Origin: PWND01 sp964614525
GTDB taxonomy: Bacteria; Bacteroidota; Bacteroidia; Bacteroidales; UBA7960
Assembly (NCBI GenBank): GCA_964614525.1
Contig: CAZTPA010000028.1
Coordinates: 1-36,806, forward strand
Length of the DNA stretch: 36,806 bases
Direction: 5' to 3'
Shown in pieces: positions 25,522-33,734 of the stretch. A model generated the notes under the pieces. It was not told the DNA's origin. It did no database searches and was given only the letters and a program-made list of their open reading frames with translations. Each line of letters starts with the position of its first letter. The first letter of the stretch is position 1. The translations under genes were made by a program, and so were the position numbers.

Positions 25522-26661
25522 ATGCTTTTTAAAGATATTGCAGGTCAGGACATTATAAAGAAAAAACTTATTAACAATATTGTTAACGGGCGTATACCTC
25601 ATGCTCAGTTATTTATTGGCTCCGAAGGTAGCGGAAAGTTGCCTATTGCATTAGCATATGCACAATATATGAATTGCGAAAACCCTTCTGAAGATGATTC
25701 CTGTGGCGTATGTGCTTCTTGTTATAAGTTTAATAAATTAATTCATCCGGATCTACACATGTTTTATCCTGTTGCAAATAATAAGGATAATACTAAAAAT
25801 GTTACTTGTTCAACCTATCTTAGCAGTTGGCGGGAGCTTTTGATGCAGAATCCTTATTTCAGCCTAATGACCTGGTATTCCCATATCGGGATAGAAAACA
25901 AGCAAGGCATTATCAAAGCTGAAGATTGTAATGAAATAATTCGTTTGATGGGACTTAAAGCTTACGAAGGCAAGTACAAAATTGTAATCATTTGGATGGT
26001 AGAAAAACTCTTTCATTCTGCTGCACCAAAGCTTCTCAAATTATTGGAAGAACCACCTAAAAATACTGTTTTTTTATTAATTGCAGAAAATCAACAGCAA
26101 ATTTTAAAAACTATTTTATCAAGAACGCAGGTATTAAAAATACCACCTGTGCAGGAAAAAGAAGTTATAGATTTTCTTGAACATCAATTTGAATGTGATT
26201 TGCAAACAGCAAAAAAAGCTGCTTTTTTAACAGCCGGAAATATGGGGGAAGCCATTAACATTGTTAAATATGGTTATGAAGATGTTGATGTTTTTGAAAG
26301 CTTCAGAGATTGGATGAGAGCAAGTTACGCTTTTCAGGTTGAAAAATTATTTAAAATTGTTGATGCTTTTGCTAAAGAGGGAAGGGAAAAACAAAAGAAC
26401 CTTTTATCATACGCTATAAAAATGTTTAGAGTTTGCTTTTTAATGAATACTAATATTGACAATCAAGCTGTGCTAAGAATTGATGGCGAGGAAAAAGAAT
26501 TTCTTAAAGGGTTTTCTCCATTTGTAAATCATAATAATATTCAAAAAATTACATTATTATTTCAGGAAGCTCATTCTAATATTGAAAGAAATGCTAATCC
26601 CAAGATTCTTTTTGCGGATGTGTCTTTTAAAATGACTCGCATTCTTAGAGCTGTCAAGTGA
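25522..26661 (+). CDS. holB: DNA polymerase III delta' subunit (clamp loader)
   Basis: A 379-residue clamp-loader ATPase-fold protein that helps load the beta sliding clamp. The N-terminus (MLFKDIAGQDIIKKKLINNI) and the Walker A-like GSEGSGK (33-39) are family features, as is the zinc module Cys52, Cys61, Cys64 and Cys67 (CGVCASC). Also present are KLLKLLEEPPKNTVFLLIA and SRTQVLKIPP in place of the SRC sensor. The first base after its start shows no Shine-Dalgarno, as usual for the phylum. It heads the holB-ricT-gldH-PBP1A cluster, which is conserved in many Bacteroidota. A gene for delta or gamma/tau would be elsewhere. Confidence 0.93.
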   Translation: MLFKDIAGQDIIKKKLINNIVNGRIPHAQLFIGSEGSGKLPIALAYAQYMNCENPSEDDSCGVCASCYKFNKLIHPDLHMFYPVANNKDNTKNVTCSTYLSSWRELLMQNPYFSLMTWYSHIGIENKQGIIKAEDCNEIIRLMGLKAYEGKYKIVIIWMVEKLFHSAAPKLLKLLEEPPKNTVFLLIAENQQQILKTILSRTQVLKIPPVQEKEVIDFLEHQFECDLQTAKKAAFLTAGNMGEAINIVKYGYEDVDVFESFRDWMRASYAFQVEKLFKIVDAFAKEGREKQKNLLSYAIKMFRVCFLMNTNIDNQAVLRIDGEEKEFLKGFSPFVNHNNIQKITLLFQEAHSNIERNANPKILFADVSFKMTRILRAVK

Positions 26662-26704
26662 TTTTATTTTGTTAATTTTGCTTAGAAATTTAAAGGATAA
26701 AAAA

Positions 26705-27895
26705 TTGAGTAATAAAGATATAAATAGTGAATTTCTAACTCGTGGTTGTCATTGTGCTCCTAATATTCAGGAACGTTGTTTGAATGTTTACAAGCACTCT
26801 TGTAATAAAATGGATGCAACAAATTGGTTGAAAAATGTTGACAAATCAGGAAGTAGCAGTTTTACAGAATTCGTAGAGGTTAAATTCAAGAACAGCAGAA
26901 AAGAGATTTTTCGCACCAACCCTGATATGGATTTGAAAGAAGGAGATATAGTTGCAGTTGAAGCTAATCCCGGCCATGATATTGGCATAGTTACTCTTAT
27001 TGGGCAAACTGTTCGCTTGCAGATGAGATCCAAAAAGATTAAACCTGATTCTGAGGAAATAAAAAAAGTTTATAGAAAAGCTAAAACTTCTGATATTGAA
27101 AAATGGATTAATTCTGTTGGTGAAGAACAGTTAACTATGCATAAATCACGTGAAATGGCATCATCTCTGAATCTGGACATGAAAATCAGTGATGTTGAAT
27201 ATCAAGGAGATAATACTAAAGCAATTTTTTATTATACTGCAAACGAAAGAGTTGATTTTAGGGAATTAATCAAAGTATTGGCTGATGCTTTCAATGTCCG
27301 CATTGAAATGAAGCAAATAGGGATGCGTCAGGAAGCCAGCCGACTTGGCGGTATCGGCTCTTGCGGAAGAGAACTATGTTGTGCAACATGGATTAGTAAT
27401 TTTAAATCGGTTTCTACGTCTGCCGCGAGAGTTCAGCAATTGTCTTTAAATCCTCAGAAACTTGCCGGGCAGTGCAGTAAACTTAAGTGTTGCCTTAATT
27501 ATGAAAATGAGGCATATCTTGATGCACTGGAAGGATTTCCGGATACTTCAATAGAACTGAAAACAAAAAGGGGGATAGCATTTCATCAAAAGACAGACAT
27601 TTTAAGGAAAGTGCTGTGGTACACAATTAAGAACAGCGAGGATTCTTTCATTATGATTACTGCTCAAAGGGCAAATGAAATTATTGAAATGAACAAAAAA
27701 GGAATTATTCCCGAAAATCTTATTGATAATAAAGCTGTTGCGGAGCAAAAACCGATTGCTGATTTTGCATCTCCAACAGATATAGAAAACGACAGCCTTA
27801 CAAGATTTGACAAAGCAAAACCGAATAAACGCAGGAAAAATAAAAGGAAAAAGAATAAAAAGAATATTCAAAACAACAAACCAAACACAGAATGA
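26705..27895 (+). CDS. ricT: PSP1/RicT-family protein
   Basis: A PSP1-domain protein of about 396 residues. The frame is open back to 26669, but I prefer the TTG at 26705 because AAGGA lies 7 bases ahead of it and the protein then begins LSNKDINSEF just before the cysteine-rich segment CHCAPNIQERC. The PSP1 core holds FVEVKFKNSRKEIFR, GDIVAVEANPGHDIGIVTL and the cysteine clusters GSCGRELCCATW and GQCSKLKCCLNYE. In Bacillus, RicT with RicA and RicF forms an iron-sulfur complex acting on RNA processing. In this phylum the role is not established. The C-terminus is a lysine/arginine/asparagine-rich tail suggestive of RNA binding. Its stop overlaps the gldH start by 4 bases. Confidence 0.88.
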   Translation: MSNKDINSEFLTRGCHCAPNIQERCLNVYKHSCNKMDATNWLKNVDKSGSSSFTEFVEVKFKNSRKEIFRTNPDMDLKEGDIVAVEANPGHDIGIVTLIGQTVRLQMRSKKIKPDSEEIKKVYRKAKTSDIEKWINSVGEEQLTMHKSREMASSLNLDMKISDVEYQGDNTKAIFYYTANERVDFRELIKVLADAFNVRIEMKQIGMRQEASRLGGIGSCGRELCCATWISNFKSVSTSAARVQQLSLNPQKLAGQCSKLKCCLNYENEAYLDALEGFPDTSIELKTKRGIAFHQKTDILRKVLWYTIKNSEDSFIMITAQRANEIIEMNKKGIIPENLIDNKAVAEQKPIADFASPTDIENDSLTRFDKAKPNKRRKNKRKKNKKNIQNNKPNTE

Positions 27896-28368
27896 GAATG
27901 CAATACAAGTCAATAATTAGTGTTTTATTATTCGCAGTTGTATTTATTTCCTGTGATAAAAATGTGATTTTTGAAGAGAATGTTAAGATTCCCGGTGAAA
28001 AATGGCATAAAGACAGTATAGTTGAATTATCTACATCTATAAATGACACTATAAATCTTTATGATATTTATCTTAACCTAAGGCATAATACAGAATATGA
28101 ATACAGAAATTTTTATTTATTTTTTGAAACGCATTTGCCCAATGGCATGGTAGTTAGAGATACTCTTGAATGCATTCTTGCCGACAAATCAGGTAAATGG
28201 CATGGCAAAGGGTTTGGACGCATAAAATCAAACAGATTTCACTTTAGAGAAAATGTTTGGTTTCCAAGTGAGGGAAAGTATGAGTTTAGAATTGAGCAGG
28301 CAATGAGAGAGGATGAACTAAACGGAATTGTTGATATTGGAGTGAGAATTGAAAAAAATAATAAATAA
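27892..28368 (+). CDS. gldH: Gliding-motility lipoprotein GldH
   Basis: A 158-residue lipoprotein with lipobox FISC (Cys21). Mature features match GldH: an EKWHKDS segment, YDIYLNLRHNTEYEYRNFYL, FFETHLPNG, DTLECILADKSGKWHGKGFG and FRENVWFPSEGKYEFRIEQAMR. In Flavobacterium johnsoniae GldH is needed for gliding and chitin utilisation. In non-gliding Bacteroidales the gene is kept, probably for T9SS-linked or cell-envelope functions. Its ATG overlaps the ricT stop (ATGA), so it is translationally coupled, and PBP1A follows after 56 bases. The lipoprotein is presumably exposed to the periplasm. Confidence 0.93.
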   Translation: MRMQYKSIISVLLFAVVFISCDKNVIFEENVKIPGEKWHKDSIVELSTSINDTINLYDIYLNLRHNTEYEYRNFYLFFETHLPNGMVVRDTLECILADKSGKWHGKGFGRIKSNRFHFRENVWFPSEGKYEFRIEQAMREDELNGIVDIGVRIEKNNK

Positions 28369-28424
28369 TATTTGTCGTTTCCTTATAGTAAAAAGTAATA
28401 TTTCCGATAATTCTTTATAAAATA

Positions 28425-30683
28425 ATGGCCAAAAAAGACGCTGCTTCATTTAAAAAACATTTGAGAATATTTTGGGCTCTGATATTGTCTCCATTTATAA
28501 TTTTGTTTTTATTATTAATGACTATTTCCTGGGGATTTTGGGGTTTTATGCCTTCTTTTGAAGAGTTAGAAAATCCTAAAAGTAACTTAGCCAGTGAAAT
28601 TTATTCTGTTGATGGTGCATTGCTTGGCACTTTTTATATAGATAACAGGGTAAATGTTAGTTTTGAAGAGCTTTCTCCTAACATTGTCAATGCACTTATT
28701 GCAACAGAAGATATACGTTTTCACAGTCATTCAGGAGTTGATGCAAGAAGTGTTTTCAGGGTTTTGATTAGAAACATACTTGGCGGGCAGAGAAGCGCAG
28801 GAGGAGGAAGTACAATTAGCCAACAATTAGCCAAAAACCTTTTTCCACGGCAAAATGACCTTTCTACACCTGAAATTGCAATAATTAAACTAAAAGAATG
28901 GGTAACGGCTGCCAAATTGGAGCGAAATTATACAAAGAATGAAATTATTGCAATGTACCTTAATACTGTTGATTTCGGCAGTCAGGCTTTTGGAATAAAA
29001 GCAGCATCTAAAACATATTTCGATACTACACCGGATTCTTTAAAACATGAAGAAGCTGCTATGCTGGTTGGAATGCTTAAAGCTCCTTCATGGTTTCATC
29101 CGGTTAGAAATCCCGAAAGAGCATTTAGCCGCAGACAGGTTGTGTTATATCAAATGGCAAGATATGGCTATATAGAACCTGAGCAATATGATTCAATTAT
29201 GGCCATCCCTCTTGATATGTCTAAACATAAAATTCAGGATCATAGAGAAGGAATGGCAACATATTTTCGTGAATTTCTCAGAGGGGAACTTCGTGAGTGG
29301 AGTAAAAATAAAATGAAGCCCGACGGAACTCCTTATAACATTCATACTGATGGCTTGAAAATTTATACTACTATTGACAGCCGAATGCAGAAATATGCCG
29401 AAATGGCTGTTGCAGAGCATCTTGGTGGGTATCTGCAAAATGAATTTTTTGAGCATTGGAAGGGTTATCCTGATTCTCCTTATGATACAGATTTGGAAAG
29501 GGAAGATGTACAGCAAATTATTAATCTTTCGGTCAGGCGCTCAGATAGATATTTGAGTATGAAGAGAGCAAATATTCCGGAAGATTCTATTATGATGTCT
29601 TTTAGAGAACCTATACCTATGAAAGTGTTTTCATGGGAAGGTGAAATAGATACCATAATGACACCGTTGGACTCAATACGGTATTATAAGCATTTTCTGA
29701 ATACAGGATTAATGTCTGTTGAGCCTCAGAGCGGCCATGTCAGGGCTTATGTCGGAGGTATAAATTATAAGCATTTTCAGTATGATCATGTTTATGACGG
29801 CAAAAGACAGGTTGGATCTACATTTAAACCTTTTCTCTATACTTTGGCAATGCAAGAAGGTGGATTTAGCCCTTGCACTGAAGTCCCTAATGTGCCTGTT
29901 TCTTTTGATTTGCATGATGGAACAACATGGACTCCCAAAAACTCAAGTAGCAGAAAGGAAGGTGAAATGGTTACCCTTAAATGGTCTTTGGCCAATTCTA
30001 TTAATTATGTTTCTGCATATTTAATGAAGAGATATTCACCGGAAGCAGTCATCAGGCTTGCACGAAAAATGGGAATCACAAGTGAGATTGAACCTGTGTA
30101 TGCTATTTCTCTCGGTACTCCGGATATTTCAGTATATGAAATGACAGGAGCAATGGCTACCTATGCTAATAAAGGAGTTTTTGTTGAACCTGTTTTTATT
30201 ACAAGAATTGAAGACAAAAATGGTAATCTTATTGAGTCTTTTAGTCCAAGAAAAGAAGAGGCTATGAGCGAAGAAACAGCCTATTTGATGATTGAGTTAC
30301 TCAAGGGGGTGGTAGAAAGCGGCACAGGTGCAAGACTAAGATACAGATATGAACTTACTAATCCAATAGCAGGTAAAACAGGGACAACTCAGAATAATTC
30401 GGATGGTTGGTTTATTGGATTAACCCCTACTCTCGTTACAGGAGTGTGGGTTGGTGCCGAAGACAGAGCTGCACGATTTCGCGATATATCTTTGGGTCAA
30501 GGCGCCAATACTTCTCTGCCAATTTGGGCTTTATATATGAAGAAAATTTATGAGGATAAAGAACTGCAATTCCCAACCCATGATTTTGAAAGGCCACTTA
30601 AGCCATTGAGTGTGGAAGTGGATTGTTCGGAATACAAACAGGAAGAAGGCCCAAGGGATGCTTTTGATCAGAATGTGTTTTAA
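28425..30683 (+). CDS. mrcA: Penicillin-binding protein 1A, bifunctional glycosyltransferase/transpeptidase
   Basis: A 752-residue class A PBP with one N-terminal membrane anchor (~15-40). The glycosyltransferase domain covers ~60-240: EDIRFHSHSGVD (catalytic Glu95), GGSTISQQLAKNLF and MYLNTVDFG. The transpeptidase domain has SxxK STFKP (Ser465, Lys468), SIN in ANSINYVSAYL and KTGT (651-654) followed by the DGWFIG stretch. All active-site motifs are complete. It polymerises and cross-links peptidoglycan at the inner membrane. It is the last gene of the holB-ricT-gldH-PBP1A cluster and converges on cysN with 11 bases between stops. Symbol is by function; ponA is an alternative. Confidence 0.96.
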   Translation: MAKKDAASFKKHLRIFWALILSPFIILFLLLMTISWGFWGFMPSFEELENPKSNLASEIYSVDGALLGTFYIDNRVNVSFEELSPNIVNALIATEDIRFHSHSGVDARSVFRVLIRNILGGQRSAGGGSTISQQLAKNLFPRQNDLSTPEIAIIKLKEWVTAAKLERNYTKNEIIAMYLNTVDFGSQAFGIKAASKTYFDTTPDSLKHEEAAMLVGMLKAPSWFHPVRNPERAFSRRQVVLYQMARYGYIEPEQYDSIMAIPLDMSKHKIQDHREGMATYFREFLRGELREWSKNKMKPDGTPYNIHTDGLKIYTTIDSRMQKYAEMAVAEHLGGYLQNEFFEHWKGYPDSPYDTDLEREDVQQIINLSVRRSDRYLSMKRANIPEDSIMMSFREPIPMKVFSWEGEIDTIMTPLDSIRYYKHFLNTGLMSVEPQSGHVRAYVGGINYKHFQYDHVYDGKRQVGSTFKPFLYTLAMQEGGFSPCTEVPNVPVSFDLHDGTTWTPKNSSSRKEGEMVTLKWSLANSINYVSAYLMKRYSPEAVIRLARKMGITSEIEPVYAISLGTPDISVYEMTGAMATYANKGVFVEPVFITRIEDKNGNLIESFSPRKEEAMSEETAYLMIELLKGVVESGTGARLRYRYELTNPIAGKTGTTQNNSDGWFIGLTPTLVTGVWVGAEDRAARFRDISLGQGANTSLPIWALYMKKIYEDKELQFPTHDFERPLKPLSVEVDCSEYKQEEGPRDAFDQNVF

Positions 30684-30694
30684 ATGTCGGCTAT

Positions 30695-31978
30695 TTAATA
30701 AATCATTCCTGCTGCCACAGTCTCATTTGTTAATTCATCTATAAGTATGATACTTCCAGTATTCCTATTATGATGATATTTGTCAAAAAATAATTGCTGA
30801 GCTGTTTTTATTGATACACAAGCAATATCATTTATAGTTATTTCCTTGCAGTTATTTTCTTTTTCTATATTGTTAATATCCATTTTGAAATTAATCTTTT
30901 CAATTATACATTTTGCTTCTTTGCTGGTTTGACGAATTATGTACTTATTTCCTGCAATAAGTTTGTTTGTATTCATCCAGCAAATCATTGCATCAAAATT
31001 ACGATCAACAAATGGGATATTGTTTTCGGCTACTATCATATCACCTCTGCTTATATCAAGCTCATCTTCCAGCCTTAAAGATACAGACATAGGAGCAAAA
31101 GCTTCATTTACAATACCTTCTGCGCTTTCAATTGATTTAATCTGTGAAGATATTCCTGATGGTAATACTTTTATTTTATCTCCTTTTTTTAAAACACCAC
31201 TTGCCATTCTGCCTGCATATGCCCGGTAATCTGGCATTTCCTTATTGTCAACCCGAATAACATATTGAACAGGAAAGCGCGTATCAAGAAAGTTGTGGTC
31301 GCTGCTTACATGAACGCTTTCCAGAAAGTACATTAATGTTGAGCCTTTATACCAACTCATGTTTGATGACTTTTCAACTACATTATCCCCCAGCAAGGCA
31401 CTTATTGGAATATAACTAATATCATTTATCCTTAGTTTTGATGCAAAAATTTTAAACTCATTAACTATTGTTTCAAATACTGTTTGTTTGAAACTTACCA
31501 AATCCATTTTATTGATACAAAGAACGAGATGCTTAATTCCTAATAATGAAGCAATATATGAATGGCGTCTGGTTTGTTCTAGTACTCCCTTTCTGGCATC
31601 AACAAGTATAATTGCCAGATTTGCGGTTGATGCACCTGTTACCATGTTTCGGGTGTATTGAACATGTCCGGGGGTATCTGCAATTATAAATTTTCGTTTT
31701 GGAGTTGCAAAATAGCGGTATGCTACATCAATTGTAATTCCCTGTTCCCTTTCAGCCTTAAGTCCATCTGTTAGCAAAGCAAAATTTATTGATTCTTCAC
31801 CTCTGCGTTCGCTGGCAAGTTGCAAAGCCTCAAGCTGATCTTCGAAAATTGCTTTACTGTCAAAAAGCAGCCTTCCTATAAGAGTGCTTTTCCCGTCATC
31901 AACACTTCCTACAGTTGTAAATCTTAGAAGGTCTACATTAAGGTATTCGTTTAAGCTATAGTTGTATGTATTTTGCAT
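30695..31978 (-). CDS. cysN: Sulfate adenylyltransferase subunit 1 (GTPase)
   Basis: A 427-residue GTPase that drives ATP sulfurylase activity of CysD. GTP-binding motifs are visible: GSVDDGKST (24-32), DTPGH and NKMD (translation-factor-type G domain). They are followed by the beta-barrel domains containing VQYVIRVDNKEMPDYRAYAG. It is the third gene of cysC-cysD-cysN. Its start lies 2 bases after the cysD stop, so the two subunits are coupled. The C-terminus stops without a fused APS kinase, consistent with a separate cysC gene in the operon. Confidence 0.95.
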   Translation of the reverse strand: MQNTYNYSLNEYLNVDLLRFTTVGSVDDGKSTLIGRLLFDSKAIFEDQLEALQLASERRGEESINFALLTDGLKAEREQGITIDVAYRYFATPKRKFIIADTPGHVQYTRNMVTGASTANLAIILVDARKGVLEQTRRHSYIASLLGIKHLVLCINKMDLVSFKQTVFETIVNEFKIFASKLRINDISYIPISALLGDNVVEKSSNMSWYKGSTLMYFLESVHVSSDHNFLDTRFPVQYVIRVDNKEMPDYRAYAGRMASGVLKKGDKIKVLPSGISSQIKSIESAEGIVNEAFAPMSVSLRLEDELDISRGDMIVAENNIPFVDRNFDAMICWMNTNKLIAGNKYIIRQTSKEAKCIIEKINFKMDINNIEKENNCKEITINDIACVSIKTAQQLFFDKYHHNRNTGSIILIDELTNETVAAGMIY

Positions 31979-31980
31979 TG

Positions 31981-32886
31981 CTAAAAATATCCCTCCTTTT
32001 TTCTGTCTTCCATTGAAGTTTCAGATGTTTTGTCATCTGCTCGGCCACCTCTCTCTGTATATCTTGAGGCAGCTACTTCCATTATTATTTCCTCCAGTGT
32101 TGATGCATCAGAAATTGATGCGCCCGTGCAGCTCATATCACCAATAGTCCGAAAGCGAACCTGCAATTCTTCCCACTTTTCACCTTCCAGCAATTGAGTA
32201 AAATCACTTTTTGCAAGTAAAACATTCTTTCTGCGGACACATGTTCTCTTATGACTGAAGTATAATGAAGGCATTTTTATTTTTTCAAGCAAAACATATT
32301 GCCAAATGTCCATTTCTGTCCAGTTGCTTAGAGGAAATACTCTGAAATGTTCGCCCTGTTTTTTTCTTCCATTAAAAATATTCCAGAGTTCCGGTCTTTG
32401 ATTTTTGGGGTCCCACTGGCCAAAATCGTCTCTGTGAGAAAAAAATCTTTCTTTTGCCCTGGCTTTTTCTTCATCTCTGCGCCCGCCGCCTATGGCACAA
32501 TCAAAATCGTATTTTTCTATAGTGTCCAGCAATGTTATTGATTGAAGGATGTTCCGGCTTTTGTTTGGTCCTGTTTCTTCGTGTGCTCTGCCGGTGTCAA
32601 TACTATTCTGTACACTGCCAACAATCAACTTCAGCCCGAGTTTATTCATTAATTCATCCCGGTACTGTATTGTTTCAGGGAAATTATGGCCTGTATCAAT
32701 ATGTAAAATCGGAAACGGAGCCTTTGCAGGATGAAAGGCTTTAACAGCAATATGAAGCATTACTATTGAATCTTTTCCACCTGAGAAAAGTAAAACCGGC
32801 TTTTCAAATTGCGCAGCCACCTCTCTCATTATAAAAACAGACTCCGATTCTAATTCCCGCAAATGATTGATATAGTAATTTTGCAT
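31981..32886 (-). CDS. cysD: Sulfate adenylyltransferase subunit 2
   Basis: A 301-residue ATP sulfurylase subunit of the PP-loop superfamily. The PP-loop SGGKDS is at 35-40. Also visible are PILHIDTGHNFPETI, GGGRRDEEKARAKERFFSHR, WDPKNQRPELW, RVFPLSNWTEMDIW and RTIGDMSCTG. It makes APS from sulfate and ATP with CysN. The cysC stop lies 1 base ahead of its start and cysN follows 2 bases after it, forming a compact operon. Confidence 0.96.
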   Translation of the reverse strand: MQNYYINHLRELESESVFIMREVAAQFEKPVLLFSGGKDSIVMLHIAVKAFHPAKAPFPILHIDTGHNFPETIQYRDELMNKLGLKLIVGSVQNSIDTGRAHEETGPNKSRNILQSITLLDTIEKYDFDCAIGGGRRDEEKARAKERFFSHRDDFGQWDPKNQRPELWNIFNGRKKQGEHFRVFPLSNWTEMDIWQYVLLEKIKMPSLYFSHKRTCVRRKNVLLAKSDFTQLLEGEKWEELQVRFRTIGDMSCTGASISDASTLEEIIMEVAASRYTERGGRADDKTSETSMEDRKKEGYF

Positions 32887-32887
32887 A

Positions 32888-33490
32888 TTAAATACTTCCT
32901 TTTATTTGAGGGAAAATGTAATCTGATATTATATCTGTTGCATCTTTAACTGTCATTATAGATGTGTCAATTTTGATTTGTGGGGTTTCAGGATACTCAT
33001 AAGCAGAGTCAATACCTGTAAATTCAGCTATTTTGCCTGCTCTTGCCTTTTTGTACAATCCTTTTGGATCTCGCTGCTCACAAATATTTAGCGGACAATC
33101 AACAAATACTTCAATAAAATCATCATCTCCGATAATTTCTCTTGCCATGCTACGGCTATTTTTTAATGGACTTATCAAACCACATATTACAACTATTCCG
33201 CAATCTACAAACTGTTTTGACATTTCGGCAATTCTGCGAATATTTTCATGTCTGTCTTCATGAGAAAACCCAAGGTCTTTATTTAGGCCTTTTCTTATAA
33301 TATCGCCATCAAAAACTTTACATAAAACACCATTGTTATGTAATTTGCGTTCTAAAGATACAGCTATAGTTGTTTTTCCTGATCCCGACAAGCCGGTCAT
33401 CCATATTACTAATCCTTTCTGTCCGGCTAATTTTTCTTTGGTCTGACGATCCAGATAATTCGAAGCTGTAAAAATATTTTTTTTATTCAT
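32888..33490 (-). CDS. cysC: Adenylyl-sulfate (APS) kinase
   Basis: A 200-residue kinase that phosphorylates APS to PAPS. Features are the Walker A GLSGSGKTT (33-41), FDGDIIRKGLNKDLGFSHED (APS-binding segment), ICGLISPLKNSR carrying the serine used as a phosphate relay in the family, FVDCPLNICEQRDPKGLYKKARAG, and the C-terminal PEIK-like stretch. It is first of the cysC-cysD-cysN operon. No PAPS reductase gene is in this window, so the PAPS may feed sulfation as well as assimilation. Confidence 0.96.
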   Translation of the reverse strand: MNKKNIFTASNYLDRQTKEKLAGQKGLVIWMTGLSGSGKTTIAVSLERKLHNNGVLCKVFDGDIIRKGLNKDLGFSHEDRHENIRRIAEMSKQFVDCGIVVICGLISPLKNSRSMAREIIGDDDFIEVFVDCPLNICEQRDPKGLYKKARAGKIAEFTGIDSAYEYPETPQIKIDTSIMTVKDATDIISDYIFPQIKGSI

Positions 33491-33510
33491 GTCTTTCTTG
33501 CCTTAAACAA

Positions 33511-33518
33511 CAAAATTA
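33511..33518 (-). promoter_or_regulatory. Putative -7 box of the cysCDN operon
   Basis: On the minus strand it reads TAATTTTG, an exact TAnnTTTG match, about 20 bases upstream of the cysC start. Confidence 0.35.
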
Positions 33519-33702
33519 TAAAATCATTTGAACATTATAGCATTATAAGTATTGTTTAAAATACAGAGGTATGATTTTTCTATAATAATCGCAGTTTAAT
33601 TGTTTTTGATTATTGGTATAATAAACGCTTATGCTTTAGTTTTAATAATTTTTGATAAGTATTGTCGTTGTTATTTAGATGGACATTATTGTAATTTCTC
33701 TT

Positions 33703-33710
33703 TAGCTTTG
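33703..33710 (+). promoter_or_regulatory. Putative -7 box of porZ
   Basis: TAGCTTTG, an exact TAnnTTTG match, 24 bases upstream of the porZ start. No -33 element at the standard spacing. Confidence 0.4.
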
Positions 33711-33734
33711 CATATTACTTAATAAAATATAATT

